Shown one piece after another: positions 1 through 10,810 of a stretch of 64,000 nucleotides of DNA (its first letter is position 1; the number at the start of each line of letters is the position of its first letter). Below the pieces are notes generated by a model. It was not told the origin of the DNA. It saw nothing but the letters and a program-made list of their open reading frames with translations, and ran no database searches. Position numbers and translations under genes: made by a program. Origin of the DNA: Berberis thunbergii (Eukaryota > Streptophyta > Magnoliopsida > Ranunculales > Berberidaceae); NCBI GenBank assembly GCA_003290165.1, contig QNQO01000646.1:496001-560000 (forward strand), read 5' to 3'.

Positions 1-379
1 AATGCTAAGGGTTTATACCTTTGCTGAAATCAATTGCGGACTTAGATTAATCTTTAGGTTAGTCATGTTAATTATTGAAAATAATAATTTGGATTACACA
101 AATCTCGAAGAACCTGTGGTGGATTCAATGCCTTGGTTTCCCTTCTCATATTCTTTAAAACTTTTTATTTTGTTTTTTATTGATTTTTAGTTTAGATATT
201 TTAATTGTTGTAACCCCAATTTAAATTAGTTTAAATAAACTTTGAAATTTAATTGCAACCACAGTCCTTGTGGGATCAACCTGTACTTGCCCTTGTCTAC
301 CAGTTAGACACTGTGCACTTGCAGTTATTAACATTAGGTTAAATTAACCTATTTATTTAGGTTAGTTAAATCTGCATCA
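1..379. mobile_element. Right end of an LTR retrotransposon (LTR remnant)
   Basis: Non-coding sequence whose right edge can be placed at 379. To the right, from TTACTAGA at 380, the sequence matches the reverse complement of hAT copy B near 12700-12720; to the left the match stops abruptly. The block ends in TCTGCATCA, so it has the CA end of an LTR, and TTACT (380-384) would be its target duplication. The stretch CTTGTGGGATCAACC (about 267-281) resembles a conserved phrase I associate with Athila-like gypsy LTRs. The left end is outside the window. The junction is well supported; the lineage is a guess. Confidence 0.5.
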
Positions 380-383
380 TTAC

Positions 384-1320
384 TAGAAGATTATAGTAGC
401 TATCAAATCTACTTTGCTAGAGAGAAGATGATAGGGCCACCGGATGATAATGATGATTGGGATTTGGGGAGGTTGTTTGCTTATTTCTTGAGACTTTTTA
501 TGACATCACATTAAGATCTTGTTGTTCAAATACACCGACTATTCACCATGCTTTTATGGATGTGTTGAATGTGTATGGTCTCTTGCATGAAAATAATTGT
601 GATAGATTGTCATCTATTACTCTTACCATGAAAGCTAAATATGAAAAGTATTGGGGTTCAATGGATAGTGTAAATAAAATTTATTCCATAGCCATTGTCC
701 TTGATCCGCGTCATAAGATGGATAAGGTGATCGATTATTTTGATATCATATTTGGTGATGAAAATGACAAGGTTGAAGCTCATACAAAAATGTGAAAGAT
801 ATGTTGATTAGTCATTATAACATCTATGAAAAGGAAGAGATGTTCATGCATTCTCATCTTGTGGTTACTCCAAGTAGTAGTGTTCAAGCATCAAGTGATG
901 GTGATACTCCAAGTATGGCCTAAGCCGATTTAGAACGGAAGTTGGAAGAGAAAAAGAGGTTGAGGAAAGCTAAAAAAATGTGTGGTTATAGCTAATGACG
1001 TGGATAGATATCTTGAGGATCCTATTGAAGAGTTAAACAATTCAAAAGTTGATATTTTGAATTGGTGGAAAGTGTATGGATCATCAAAATATCCCATTTT
1101 GGCAAGAATTGCACATGAGGTCTTAGCCATTCCGGTATAGACAATAGCTTCATAATCTTGTTTTAGCACAAGTGGAAGAATAATTAATTCATTATGTAGC
1201 TCGTTGAGTCCCAAGGTGGTTGAGGCCATGATTTGTACTCAAAATTAGCTTTTGAGTAACCATGTTGCCTTTCATCATGAGCCTTCTATTGAGGAGATGA
1301 AGTTCTATGAAACTATTGAA
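384..1320 (+). pseudogene. hAT (RICESLEEPER-like) transposase, C-terminal part, degenerate
   Basis: The frame at 457-795 encodes a block with KYEKYWGSMDSVNKIYSIA and VLDPRHKMD, the signature of plant BED-finger hAT transposases just before the dimerisation domain. Downstream, about 1000-1140 on the same strand reads DRYLEDP, ILNWWKV and YPILARIAHEVLAIPV, the conserved hAT C-terminal dimerisation motif, but in a shifted frame followed by stops. The catalytic and zinc-finger portions lie outside the window. The antisense 99-residue open frame at 930-1229 is a shadow of this region. It is non-functional because of the frameshift and the missing 5' half. Confidence 0.8.
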
Positions 1321-1799
1321 CAAGGTAATGGATTTTTTATTTTTACACTTACTATTTAAATTGTTTCTATTGTTTATTTAACAAAGATTAATATCTTTTC
1401 TTTATCTATTATGTAGAAATTAAAAGGCACTGATGTTGCCTCCAAAGTCAACGCCTTAGAGAGTTGAGTTTCAAGTAAAATGTAAGTCCAAGCCTTGATT
1501 TTTAATTGATCTCTCTCAAATGTTCTTGTTTATGTGGGAATACGCATATGAACACAAACAAAAAATAATAACAATTGCTTCTATTCCTCCTAGCAGTGTT
1601 TTTGTTGTTGATGGAAAGGTGCTACCAAAGGTTGCTTCTTTTTTGTGTAAATGACTAGATGTAGTAAAAATGGTGGTTGTTGCTTTTATTCCTTAACATA
1701 GCAGAGGGTTCAAGTTTGTATTTTGGTGTAGATGACTAGATGCAATAAGCTAAAGTTTGTGTTTTGAAATCACAGGACTGAAGTTTGTATTTTGGTGTA

Positions 1800-2469
1800 T
1801 GTGGGAGCCAAAAATAATCATTGGCCCAACAGGATAAGGAAGCCCAAAGATTTGTGTGGTTCCCGAGAATCCCGAAAATTACCCATGAAGTCACAAAAAG
1901 TGAAAGCCCAAGTTTGGGCCCAATGCAGCACAAGTATGGGCTCAGTACAACTCAACAGGATACTTTTTTCTCAGGAGAGAAGTAGTGTTCAGCGTTGACC
2001 ACCATGCTTAGTTGAGTACACAAGCCTGCAAGAGATGTGTCACCAAACAGAAAGTTACAACCGCCAACAGGAGGTTACAACTTACAACTATCTACGGAAG
2101 TTACAACTACCTAAGAAAAGTTACAACTACATAAGAGAAGTTACAACCGCCTTCAAGCAGCTGACTCACTCATCTGCCACGTGTCTCACTAATCTGCCAC
2201 GCATCTCCCTAATCTGCCACGTGTCTCACTCATCTGCCATCAATTTACTCATTTGGCCTCTATAAATAGCCAAACACAAATCCATCTGGAGGTAACTCAT
2301 TCTTGATTCAAAATTTTCTCTTCAAATATAGAGATATAAACATTTTTCTGAACACATTGTTCTAACTTTGGCATCGGAGTCCCCGTAGTAGGCACCACAC
2401 CGGTGTCAATAATTAACTTCTATTTTATGCAGATTACTCCACGTGATCTGACGAAAATTTGCATCCACA
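1800..2469 (+). repeat. 5' LTR of the gag-only element
   Basis: A 670-bp LTR starting TGTGGGAGCC and ending GCATCCACA. It contains TATAAATAG at 2261-2269, a plausible TATA box, downstream of a zone of repeated TTACAAC and CTCATCTGCCACGTGTC phrases. The repeated CACGTG core could be a G-box-like regulatory site; that is inference. Confidence 0.85.
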
Positions 2470-2490
2470 AATTGGTGCTTTGAATGAGAG
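2470..2490 (+). other. Primer-binding-site region
   Basis: Immediately after the 5' LTR the sequence reads AATTGGTGCTTTGAATGAG. The form ATTGGTGCTTT...GAGAGC recurs at this position in plant Tat-like gypsy elements, and it sets the direction of the element as plus strand. Confidence 0.6.
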
Positions 2491-2596
2491 CTTGAATCAA
2501 ACTCATTGCACGCTCTCTTCCATTCACAAAAAAAAAACTTTTATTCATTCAGTTTCAATTTCATTCACAAACAACTTTTATTTTCAATTCAATACA

Positions 2597-3922
2597 ATGG
2601 TGGGAACTCGAAAACAAACTAGAAAAATAATGTTACAAGGTATTCTGCTCGTACTAGGCTGCCATTGCCATCATGGGTTCAACCCTTACTCGTCGGACAA
2701 CCACTGATAGTGGGTCTGCCACCGCCTGCTGACCATCAATCGCAACCTTCTACCACAAGCGAAATGGAGATGACACAACAAGAAAATCTTGCAGATCGAA
2801 TCGCCAATCTGACCAAAATATTGGAAGAACAAACACAGTTGGTAGAGCGATTAGTGATCGAACAATCAAGGCAGATGACACATCACCGTTTACCAGCAGA
2901 TCATGTGCATTGAAGTGGAAATACTCATCTATCAAAGGGAAACAATCCCTCTGGAAGCATTCATTCGAGATTAGAGCCACGAGTAAATGTGCACTCTAGG
3001 CTCAAACGTCAAATGGGAGTTTTCTCAAAATTGGGCTCCCAAGCAACTGTGCACTCAAGGCTAGGACCGCAAACTACACCCAATATAAATGGCCGGCGCA
3101 GAAAACATTATCCCGATGGATGCGAACAACGTAGGGGACCAGATCTAGATCACTACACTGATTTGTCTAACGTCCCACATTCAAAGGCTTGTCAAATCAA
3201 GAGGAACCTTCAGGTGAATCTTGTTGAGACTCTACCTCACTCACATGCTGGTAAGTCACAATCAAATTCAGAATATGAGGAGTCATTTACCGCAGATAAT
3301 CAGAATCGAAATCACCATACAGCCGATCAGCAGGATACACACAAGCCCTGATGTGTCACGAATGGTCAAACAACAGTTGATGAATTTACAAGTTATGAGA
3401 AATCCAGATGATACTCTGTGCAGAGAGGTGGCCTTGGTAATTACTTCACCTTTTACAAATGACATTGAAGGGGATCCTCCACCAGCAAAGTTTACCATAC
3501 CAACCTTTGCTCATTTCAAAGGAAATTCCAGTTCTGAGAAACACTTGAAGCATTTTCGAAGTCTGATGACTCTACACAAAAATGATGATCCACTTATGTG
3601 CAAAATATTTGCAATGACTTTACAAGGAACGACCCAAGATTGGTTTGACTCTTTGACCCCTCGGTCGATCAACAATTTTGGAGAGCTCTCCCTTATTTTC
3701 ACAAAAGTGTATTCATTCTATCAAACCATAAAAAAACATGTTGACTACATCTTCAACATAAATAAAAAGTCAAATGAATATCTCCGAGACTTCATCAAAA
3801 GATTTAAGGCGGAAAGGGCGAGCATAAATGGGTGTGATGACCAAATTGCATCATTAGCTTTCAAGAAGGGTTTGCTCGCAGGATCACATGTTGTATGGCA
3901 AATTGACCATGAAACCGGGTAA
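2597..3922 (+). pseudogene. Ty3/gypsy gag, frameshifted
   Basis: Begins MVGTRKQTRK at 2597, a usual start for Tat-like Gag. It then runs through three frames: 2597-2707, then about 2665-2913 with a short heptad-like stretch (LADRIANLTKILEEQTQLVE), then 3221-3922. The last frame holds the retrotransposon gag core: FTIPTFAHFKGNSSSEKHLK, MTLQGTTQDWFDSL, FTKVYSF and YLRDFIKRF. No CCHC zinc knuckle or protease follows before stops accumulate. Family role: Gag assembles the virus-like particle. Here it is broken by at least two frameshifts. Confidence 0.8.
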
Positions 3923-4596
3923 AACTCTTACCAAAATCTTCGCCATGGCAGAACGCTATGCATTGTGGGATGACAAAAAATAGTGCTAAGACACCAGATA
4001 TACCTGAGAAAGATAGTCAGCCTGCACAAACAAATGTAGATCGGAAAGAGGATAAAGAAAAGGGTGACAAGCGTAGAACACACTCGCCATCAAGAGACAC
4101 CTCAGCCAGTAGAACATACACATAGTTCACTTTTCCGATGAATCAAACTCTCCAGCGCAGAAAATCTGATGATTGTGGCAACCGACCATTTCACAAAGTA
4201 GATTGAAGTTGAGGCGTCCTAGCTTTTTCATTTTTAACTTCTTAGAAAAAAATGCAATGTACATGTAAGAAAACTTGGTTGTATTTTATCTGTTTATTGT
4301 ATTTTAGCTCTTCAACAAGAGACTCCACATCCGGTAGAACATACACAATGTTCTCCGTTTCGGTCAATCAAATTCTCCATGAGAATAACCAACCTTGGCT
4401 GAAGAGACTACCATTAATGAAAGAAGACCTGCAAAGAAAAGATCTGAACAAATATTTACAGATACCACAACAGATGATACATTATTTTGCTTTTCAGCAA
4501 AAAACACACCTTCCTCAGTTGAAATAGGGAAATACGAGAATTTGTTCTATATGGCATATAGCAGAAGACATTCAGAAATACAAATATTTATGTACA

Positions 4597-5270
4597 CCTC
4601 AGTAGAGGATGACACTCTACGTGAGTGGGTGATTCAATGCATAAAAACATCTTACTCAAGACTACTTAAATCCGTTTAAGTTTAGTCAAGTGATCAGCAG
4701 ACCACACAAGCAAAATGCCTCAATAGAGGATTACACCTCAGTAGAGGATGACACTCTCAGTGAGTTTGTAATTCAATGTTTAAAAACATTTTACTCAAGA
4801 CTGCTTAAATCCGTTTAAGTTTAATCAAGTGATCAGCAGGTCACAAAAGCAAAATGCCTCAATAGAGGATCACACCTCAGTAGAGGATGACACTCTCAGT
4901 GAGTGGGTAATTCAATGTTTAAAAACATCTTACTCAAGACTGCTCAAATCCGTTTAAGTTTAGTCAAGTGGTCAGTAGACCACACAAGCAAAATGCCCCA
5001 GTAGAGGATGACACTATCAGTGAGTGGGTAATTCAATGCATAAAAACATCTTATTCGAGACTACTTAAATTCGTTTTAAGTTTAGTCAAGTGATCAGCAG
5101 ACCACACAAACCAAATGCCTCAGTAGAAGATCACACCTCAGTAAAGGATGTCACTCTCCGTGAGTGGGTATTTCAATTAATCAATCACTGAGCATAGAAG
5201 CATTTTACTCTAAACTACTTAAATCTCTTTAAGTTTTGTCAAATGGTCAGCATCTCACAAAATATTTCCA
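4597..5270 (+). repeat. Five-copy tandem array, unit about 139 bp
   Basis: The unit begins CCTCAGTAGAGGATGACACT. Copies start near 4597, 4736, 4875, 4997 and 5136, giving spacings of 139, 139, 122 and 139. Each carries AATTCAATG, CATTTTACTC-like and CCGTTTAAGTTTAGTCAAG blocks. The fourth unit lacks one of the two CCTCA.TAGAGGAT half-modules, which explains the 17-bp shorter spacing. The array lies between gag and the 3' LTR, the region where Tat/Ogre-type elements are known to accumulate tandem repeats. Confidence 0.85.
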
Positions 5271-5582
5271 TGTAATCTCCAAGATAAATATATTTAAATC
5301 CATGATTAATTTTCTCAAGTTATGCTTAAATTCTGACTTAAGCATATTGGAAACTCGTGAAAGAGGCCAATAAAACTTTTGTATGCAAATATTTATAAGT
5401 CAGCAGACAAACAAACATACAAAAGGTATGGAGATCATAAAAGCAAAGAATTCCACTACTTGACATGAAGTCACCATCAATTCCAATCAGCGAAGAATTG
5501 GGGGCACAACTTATTCCCGGATGCTTGTCAAAAACGTATGAAATGCGTGATAAAGTTGAGCAAATAAGACTTGATCTATTGG

Positions 5583-5812
5583 CCGATGACAACTTTAAAG
5601 GCTCAAGCTTTAGCAGAATTCATTCCCTCCTCAACCAAGGAAACAAAGTCAGCTAGCAGATCAGTGTCACGACCTTCAACAAAATCTACCAACCGGGGAC
5701 AACTATAAATGCTCAAGCCTTAGCAAATTTCATAGTAGAATTCACTCCCTTCTCAACCGGGGAAACAAAGTCAGCCAGCATATCATGGTCACGTCCTTTG
5801 ATAAATGAAGAC
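5583..5812 (+). repeat. Imperfect tandem duplication, about 115 bp, inside the gag-only element
   Basis: Two adjacent versions of a block with CTCAAGC(T/C)TTAGCA, CTCCTCAACC/CTTCTCAACC, GGAAACAAAGTCAGC and GTCACG. The second copy carries a short extra stretch. Further on, near 6010-6095, AAGCCTCTACATGCAGATCA also occurs twice. These add to the 139-bp array and show that the 3' untranslated region is unusually prone to duplication. Confidence 0.65.
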
Positions 5813-6242
5813 TCCTCAACTCATGTTGAAACAATGGCAAGTCAACCTAAAGATATGTGACATTTATAGGTGGATGAGTCGTCAAATCACCAGGATGCCA
5901 GAGCATGACTTGTTTTATTCACCTAATGATGATCCTTTATTTAGACAAAGTCCAAGAGCCCATGAAATGACTATGTATGAGTCATCTGGTAGATCATCTC
6001 ATCTACAACAAAAGCCTCTACATGCAGATCATTTTGTCTTCAGCAGCCTACATTTCAACAACAACAGAAGCCTCTACATGCAGATCATTTACTTGTATCA
6101 ATAGAGACAGATAAGTCAGCAAGATCAGGGGCATTTTATTTCTATTTTTGGCAGGACTCCTCAGTGAAAATACATCTCCTTAGCTTTTAAGTAAGAAGGG
6201 AAAGAAAAATGGTCAGCTCAAAAGCAAAGGAGAAGAGCCATT

Positions 6243-6662
6243 TGTGGGTTACAACTTACAACTATCTACGGAAGTTACAACTACCTGAGAGAAGTTACAA
6301 CTACCTAAGAGAAGTTAAAACCGCCTTCAAGCAGATGACTCATTTATCTGCCACGTGTCTCACTAATCTACCACGCGTCTTACTCATCTGCCAGCAGTTT
6401 ACTCATTTTGCCTCTATAAATAGCCAAACACAAATCCATCTGGATGTAAATTTTCTTGATTCAGAATTTTCTTTTCAAATATAGATATATAAACATTTTT
6501 CTGAAGACATTGTTCTGACTTTGGCATCGGAGTCCCCGTGGCAAGTACCACACGGGTGTCAAAAATTAATTTCTATCTTATGCAGATTACTCCACGTGAT
6601 TCTATCTTATGCAGATTGCTCCGCGTGATCAGCACATGATCAGACAAAAAATTGCATCCACA
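6243..6662 (+). repeat. 3' LTR of the gag-only element, internally deleted
   Basis: Matches the 5' LTR from TTACAACTTACAAC onward and ends GCATCCACA before the TSD. Its start keeps only TGTGGG, then jumps to sequence corresponding to about 2073 of the 5' LTR, so about 268 bp are missing relative to the 5' LTR. It also has a short local duplication near 6590-6630 (CTATCTTATGCAGATT occurs twice). The preceding purine-rich AAAGCAAAGGAGAAGAG (6223-6239) is the likely polypurine tract. Confidence 0.8.
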
Positions 6663-7129
6663 GTGTAGACAACTAGATAGTAAAAACTAAAGTTTGTATT
6701 TTGAAATCACAGGCCTGAAGTTTGTATTTTGAAATCACAAGTTCTGTAAACTGAAGTTTGAAATCACATTGCTGCAACCTGCAAGCTAAATTTTGTATAT
6801 TGTATCTTGAAATGACAGGGATGCAATTTTGCTATTTTGTATGTTGAAATTACAGGGTTGCAATTACAAGGCTGCAATTTTTTATACTGAAATCACAGGG
6901 CTGTAGTTTTCTATGTTGAAATCACAGGCTTTGTATCACAGTTCATAGACTCTGTGAACTGATTTTTGTAAGCCCTATAAAATGATTTTTGTAAGCTGAG
7001 TGTTGTATTTTGAAGTTAATGAAAAAATCGAACCTGAGCTTGGTTCGGTTTCGGTTTTGGTACAAAATCGAACCATTTGAGCTGATTAACAGCCCTACCC
7101 GAGTCTCCCATCAAAAAACATGTTCTCTA

Positions 7130-8925
7130 CTGCTTAGCTTGGATCAGAAGAAGAGTCGCTTCAGCTGCATAACACTCCGCCATGGTACTATCCATCACCT
7201 TTCCTGTGATCGGGTAAGCAACATGTGCTAGCACTGTACCCTGCATGTTGACTGCAAAACTCCGACCGCTCCCTATTGAGATTGTGCCAAAAAATAGCAT
7301 TATATGTGACCAATATCATGTCCGAATTCAGGGAACGTGGAATAGATTTAGTTGTAAGGATCTACGATTAACTCTGTGACATCTAGCTGAATGGATTTGC
7401 GCCCGTATCAATGATATCCGGGTTATGACTATCTCAGTGAGGGGACCAAATGGAGACGTCGAGGAGGAAATAGAGTCCGCCCAAGTGTCCATGACAGCCG
7501 TTTGAACGATGTGATGAATAAAGATCATATCAATAGCGTCTACAGAGGTTAGGGCACTCCAATGGCTTGTGTGATTGGAATTTGTAAAAAAACATTGGTG
7601 TTTTCAAAAAGACCAGGTATTCTAAAAAGATATTTTAAACTTCTAAGCGTTGAATTTGGTCTTTTGGAAAATGTATTTGTTACGAGTCTGCCAAATGGTC
7701 AGAATGAAAGCTACAAACTGATAGAGTATTTCCTCTTTAAACTAGGGGTGGGTCTTCGCAGAATCCCACATGAACTTTAGGAAGAGGGAGGTATTGGGCA
7801 CCCCAAAGTTATCGTTGAGCCAGTCGATAGAAATGGGCGATAGAAGCCAAAGTTGGTGTATGACCGGACAGAGGAAGAAAGATGAGTAACATCTTTTGTG
7901 TGATTATGGCAGAAAATACAACAATCATCCAAATGAGTGTGCAGACGGGACAAATTGGTCACGGTGGGGAGTAGATTTTGACTAAGCTTCCAGAGTTGGA
8001 AAAGGGCAGACGAAGGTGCTTTGATACTCCACAAATCTCTTAGCATCTTAGCACCAATGCTGAGAGAGGGAGGGAGAAGGTAGAGCATTCAAACTGCTTC
8101 AGAGTGAACGCCTTGATAGTGTTCTTGACTGTGAAGAAACCTTTTTTATCCCGGAGCCAAATCAGATTGTCAGGACAATCTTATAAGCGCCAAAGTATGA
8201 TATTCTGAATGTTACTAGCCATTGGGGCATGAAAAATGGAATTGATGAGGTTGTCATTCCATTGGGGGTGTTGATCAGTGGGATTGTTCCATAAATCCTG
8301 GAATCTGTGTGGCAAATTAAGGGCCAGGGGATTGAACAAAATGTCAAATAAAAGTAATCAGGCTTAACCCAACAATCCCTCCAAATGTCGACATTGTTTC
8401 CCGACAACACTTGCCATTTGAGACAGAGCTCCATTTTTGTCAATGCAGTGAGATTGCCTCTTCTGGCAAAGGAAGCTAAGGACGAAGGTTTAGAGACTTG
8501 GAAGAGGCTTTTGTTGTTAAAGTAAAACTCTTTAAGTTGGGTAACCCAAGTGCTATGGGGGGAAGAGATGGTTTGCTAAATATTTTTCGCCATTAGGGCC
8601 AAATTTTTTTTCCTCATTGAGGGGATATTCAAGCCTCCTGGGTGTCGGGGTTTAGTGATTCGGTCTCGGGTACACATGTGTTTAGATTTGTTTTCAGTAG
8701 TCCCATTCCGCAAAAAATTACGAGCAAGAACATCAAATTTGGTAGTGATCGAGGCTGAGAAAATGAAAGTTTGCATGTTGTACACCAAAATCGAGTTAAG
8801 GGCAGCTTTGATCATACTGTTCTACCCGCTTGAGAAATCACTTTGGATTTCTAGCTAGAGTTTGACATTGATTTTATCAATGATGAATTGGAAATCAGTG
8901 GCCTATGGCACTAGGGTGTTGATGT
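7130..8925 (-). pseudogene. LINE (L1-type) reverse transcriptase to RNase H, degenerate
   Basis: Read on the minus strand from 8925 down, it gives the end of the reverse transcriptase domain (IDKINVKL, IKAALNSILVYNMQTFIFSA, HPGGLNIPSMRKKNLALMAK at 8815-8576). Next comes WQVLSGNNVDIWRDCW (8443-8162), then a zf-RVT-like block (KAPSSALFQLWKL, CCIFCHNHTKDVTHL at 8088-7777), and lastly an RNase H-like piece (VMDSTMAECYAAEATLLL near 7230-7130). This order is the usual C-terminal layout of plant non-LTR retrotransposons. Frames change several times with stops, and the 5' part (endonuclease, early RT) is absent, so it is a dead 5'-truncated copy. Confidence 0.75.
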
Positions 8926-8929
8926 GCCC

Positions 8930-9610
8930 ATGGGCGGACGTACTATGGGGGGGGGGGGGGAGAGGGTGCTGCCCCCCCTCAACTTTTAAAATATTTTTTG
9001 TATATATACTTTAGTCTTAAAAAATCAATTATATAATTTAGAATACAATATGATGATTGTTTATACAAAATTTAAATATGTCTTTGTTGGTGTAGTGGTT
9101 GGAGGTTTATCATTTTTAGTAAATGACCTGAGTTTGATACTCTTCGAGTGCATTTTTATTTTATTTTCAATGCAATTTTATTAGTAATTGCAAACATTAA
9201 AACATGTTTAGTTTAATAAAAATTTATTAAAATTAAAGAAATGATTTGTTTTTTCACAAGTGGTATAAAGCCTCCAACAAAATAATAGTTAAAATTAATA
9301 TCTAAAATAATAACTATAGAATTCAATGAAAATATATACCATTAGCCAACTCGTACAAAATTTGAGCGTCATATAAACTATTTTTTCTATGAAATTGTAT
9401 TATGATCATATTAGGTTCGCAAATTTCAATTTTTTGTAGCTACACCTAGATACTTATCTTAATTATTTTGTGCTATTTGTTATATATCTAGTTATTATGT
9501 TTGTTTGTTCTTTGCTAAGGTTATCGATAGTGACCTTATTTTGCCTTTAAATTGGATTACACTGGATCCAATTTGGTATATGCAATCTAGTTATTATGCT
9601 CGTTTGCTAT
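8930..9610 (+). repeat. Dispersed repeat, copy 1, with tRNA-like boxes
   Basis: A low-GC block starting GGGCGGACGTACTATGGGG, with a 14-G run at 8947-8960. It is highly similar over its length to the reverse complement of 19972-20795. Shared landmarks include AAAATCAATTAT, GTGTAGTGGTTGGA, AGTAAATGACC, TGATACTCTT, CACAAGTGGTATAAA and ATCGATA.TGACCTTATTT. GTGTAGTGGTTGG and GAGTTTGATACTC resemble RNA polymerase III A and B boxes. I cannot assign a class; a non-autonomous DNA transposon or SINE-containing composite is possible. Confidence 0.65.
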
Positions 9611-10189
9611 TTTTTTTATAGTTTACCTTATTCAATTAAGGATTTGAATGGATTGTGAAGGATTTTAAAACTCATGGATTTTAAAGGATTTTACAAAATT
9701 CACATGGATTTCTATGGATTCTTATGAATATGTTATTAGTCATAGGAAGTCATGAAAAAAACTATCTACATTGTTTTCCATGCACACACAAAGCATAAAA
9801 CATTCTCAAACATCAATTAAGCAACCATTTGTATGCTACGAGAATTTTACTTCAAAGTTATTAAAAAAAAAAAAAACCCTTCAATACATTGAAAATGGTC
9901 CAAGAGCAATGTAAATAATTTCCTTTTTGAAAAGAAAAACTATGCAAACAACTCTCTGATAAAAATAAGTAGATAAACCAGCAAAAATAATCATCCCCTT
10001 CATTGCCCATTGTTGACTCCCAACACTCACAACATCTCTCCACATATCTGAAGCTATAGTTGCTCTCCATTCATCAACCTTATCTCGTTGTTGATCTTGG
10101 GTTTAAAAAACTTCATCATAATTTCCTTCATTTCTGGTACTATAGCGATGATAATGAAGGTTCGTCGTCTTCTTCAATTGGAAATTCAT

Positions 10190-10810
10190 CAGAACGACAC
10201 TCATTGCAAATAAAATTATGCAATGCTACACAAACTAGCACTAACTATTCTTGTGTTTTATATGGAAATGGAAGTGCAAACTTAAAAATTGTAAATCACA
10301 ATTTAAATATATCAAATATCATCTCAATTAAGTTTCTCAATGACGCATGACGAAGATTGAACAACTCGGATTTTAGGGGTCTCAACTTTGACTAGCAAAA
10401 TCTTGGAGATGATATCTAACACCTCGAAATGGAGCTAAAAAATTGCGACGATTTGCAAATCCACAATTGACAAAACAATATTTTCCTGAAGTTTTACCAT
10501 GCATACAACTATAATATCAAATAATAAAAAAAAAAACACACACACACACACACACGTAGAATAAATATATACATTGTTGGACATTAAGTCTGTCGCTAGT
10601 CCTTGATAAAAACATCATTTAACACTTTAAAATCATGAGTTGAACCCTCCCATCCACTTATAACATATATAAATTTCAAGTCAAAGTTATAAGCAACTAA
10701 TACATTTTGTGATATTTTTTCGTGTCGATCACGATAGCTAGCGATTTCACACCCTGATACCATTGCAGGTATGTATGTGCCATCAATAGCTCCAATGCAA
10801 CCCTAAAATA
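10190..10810 (-). pseudogene. PIF/Harbinger (HARBI1-like, DDE_Tnp_4) transposase fragment
   Basis: On the minus strand, 10806-10590 reads IGAIDGTYIPA (first catalytic Asp), CEIASYRDRHEKISQNVL, AYNFDLKFIYVISGWEGSTH and DFKVLNDVFIKD (second Asp). After a frame break, about 10480-10380 gives FVNCGFANRRNFLAPFRGVR, and the end at 10240-10190 keeps ALHNFI. These are the conserved blocks of the Harbinger nuclease, in order. Internal stops show it is inactive, and the N-terminal portion is missing beyond the hAT insertion. Confidence 0.8.
10536..10555. repeat. (AC)n microsatellite
   Basis: About ten AC units directly after an A-run, lying within the Harbinger relic. Confidence 0.9.

Larger units (their letters stand above)
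1800..6662 (+). mobile_element. Gag-only LTR retrotransposon (TR-GAG/LARD type) with TSD GTGTA
   Basis: Bounded by a perfect 5-bp direct repeat GTGTA (1795-1799 and 6663-6667). The element starts TGTGGGAG and ends ATCCACA. The LTRs share the TTACAACTTACAACTATC-like and TAAACATTTTTCTGAA-like blocks. Inside are a priming-site region (2470-2490), a Ty3/gypsy-type gag relic and a tandem array, but no protease, reverse transcriptase, RNase H or integrase is recognisable in any frame. This matches the class of non-autonomous elements called TR-GAG, probably moved in trans by a Tat-like gypsy element. It sits in the 3' tail of hAT copy A and is therefore younger than that element. Confidence 0.85.
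380..7097 (+). mobile_element. hAT transposon copy A, 3' part, interrupted by a retrotransposon
   Basis: The segment collinearly matches copy B (10879-12720, opposite strand) in the transposase 3' end, the non-coding tail rich in TTTGTATTTTGAAATCACAG-like phrases, and the terminal GATTAACAGCCCTA at 7084-7097. TAGGG...-type ends with an AACCGA/GGTTCGGTT-rich subterminal zone are typical of plant hAT elements. An LTR retrotransposon with its TSD (1795-6667) interrupts the tail. The 5' end is lost to the left, beyond the LTR junction at 380, so the element's own 8-bp target duplication cannot be checked. Confidence 0.7.

Noticed and set aside
930..1229. Minus-strand open frame of 99 residues
   Set aside because: Antisense shadow of the hAT C-terminal dimerisation region, which reads on the plus strand.
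4597..5270. CRISPR-like array
   Set aside because: Units are contiguous 139-bp tandem copies without unique spacers, inside a plant retrotransposon.
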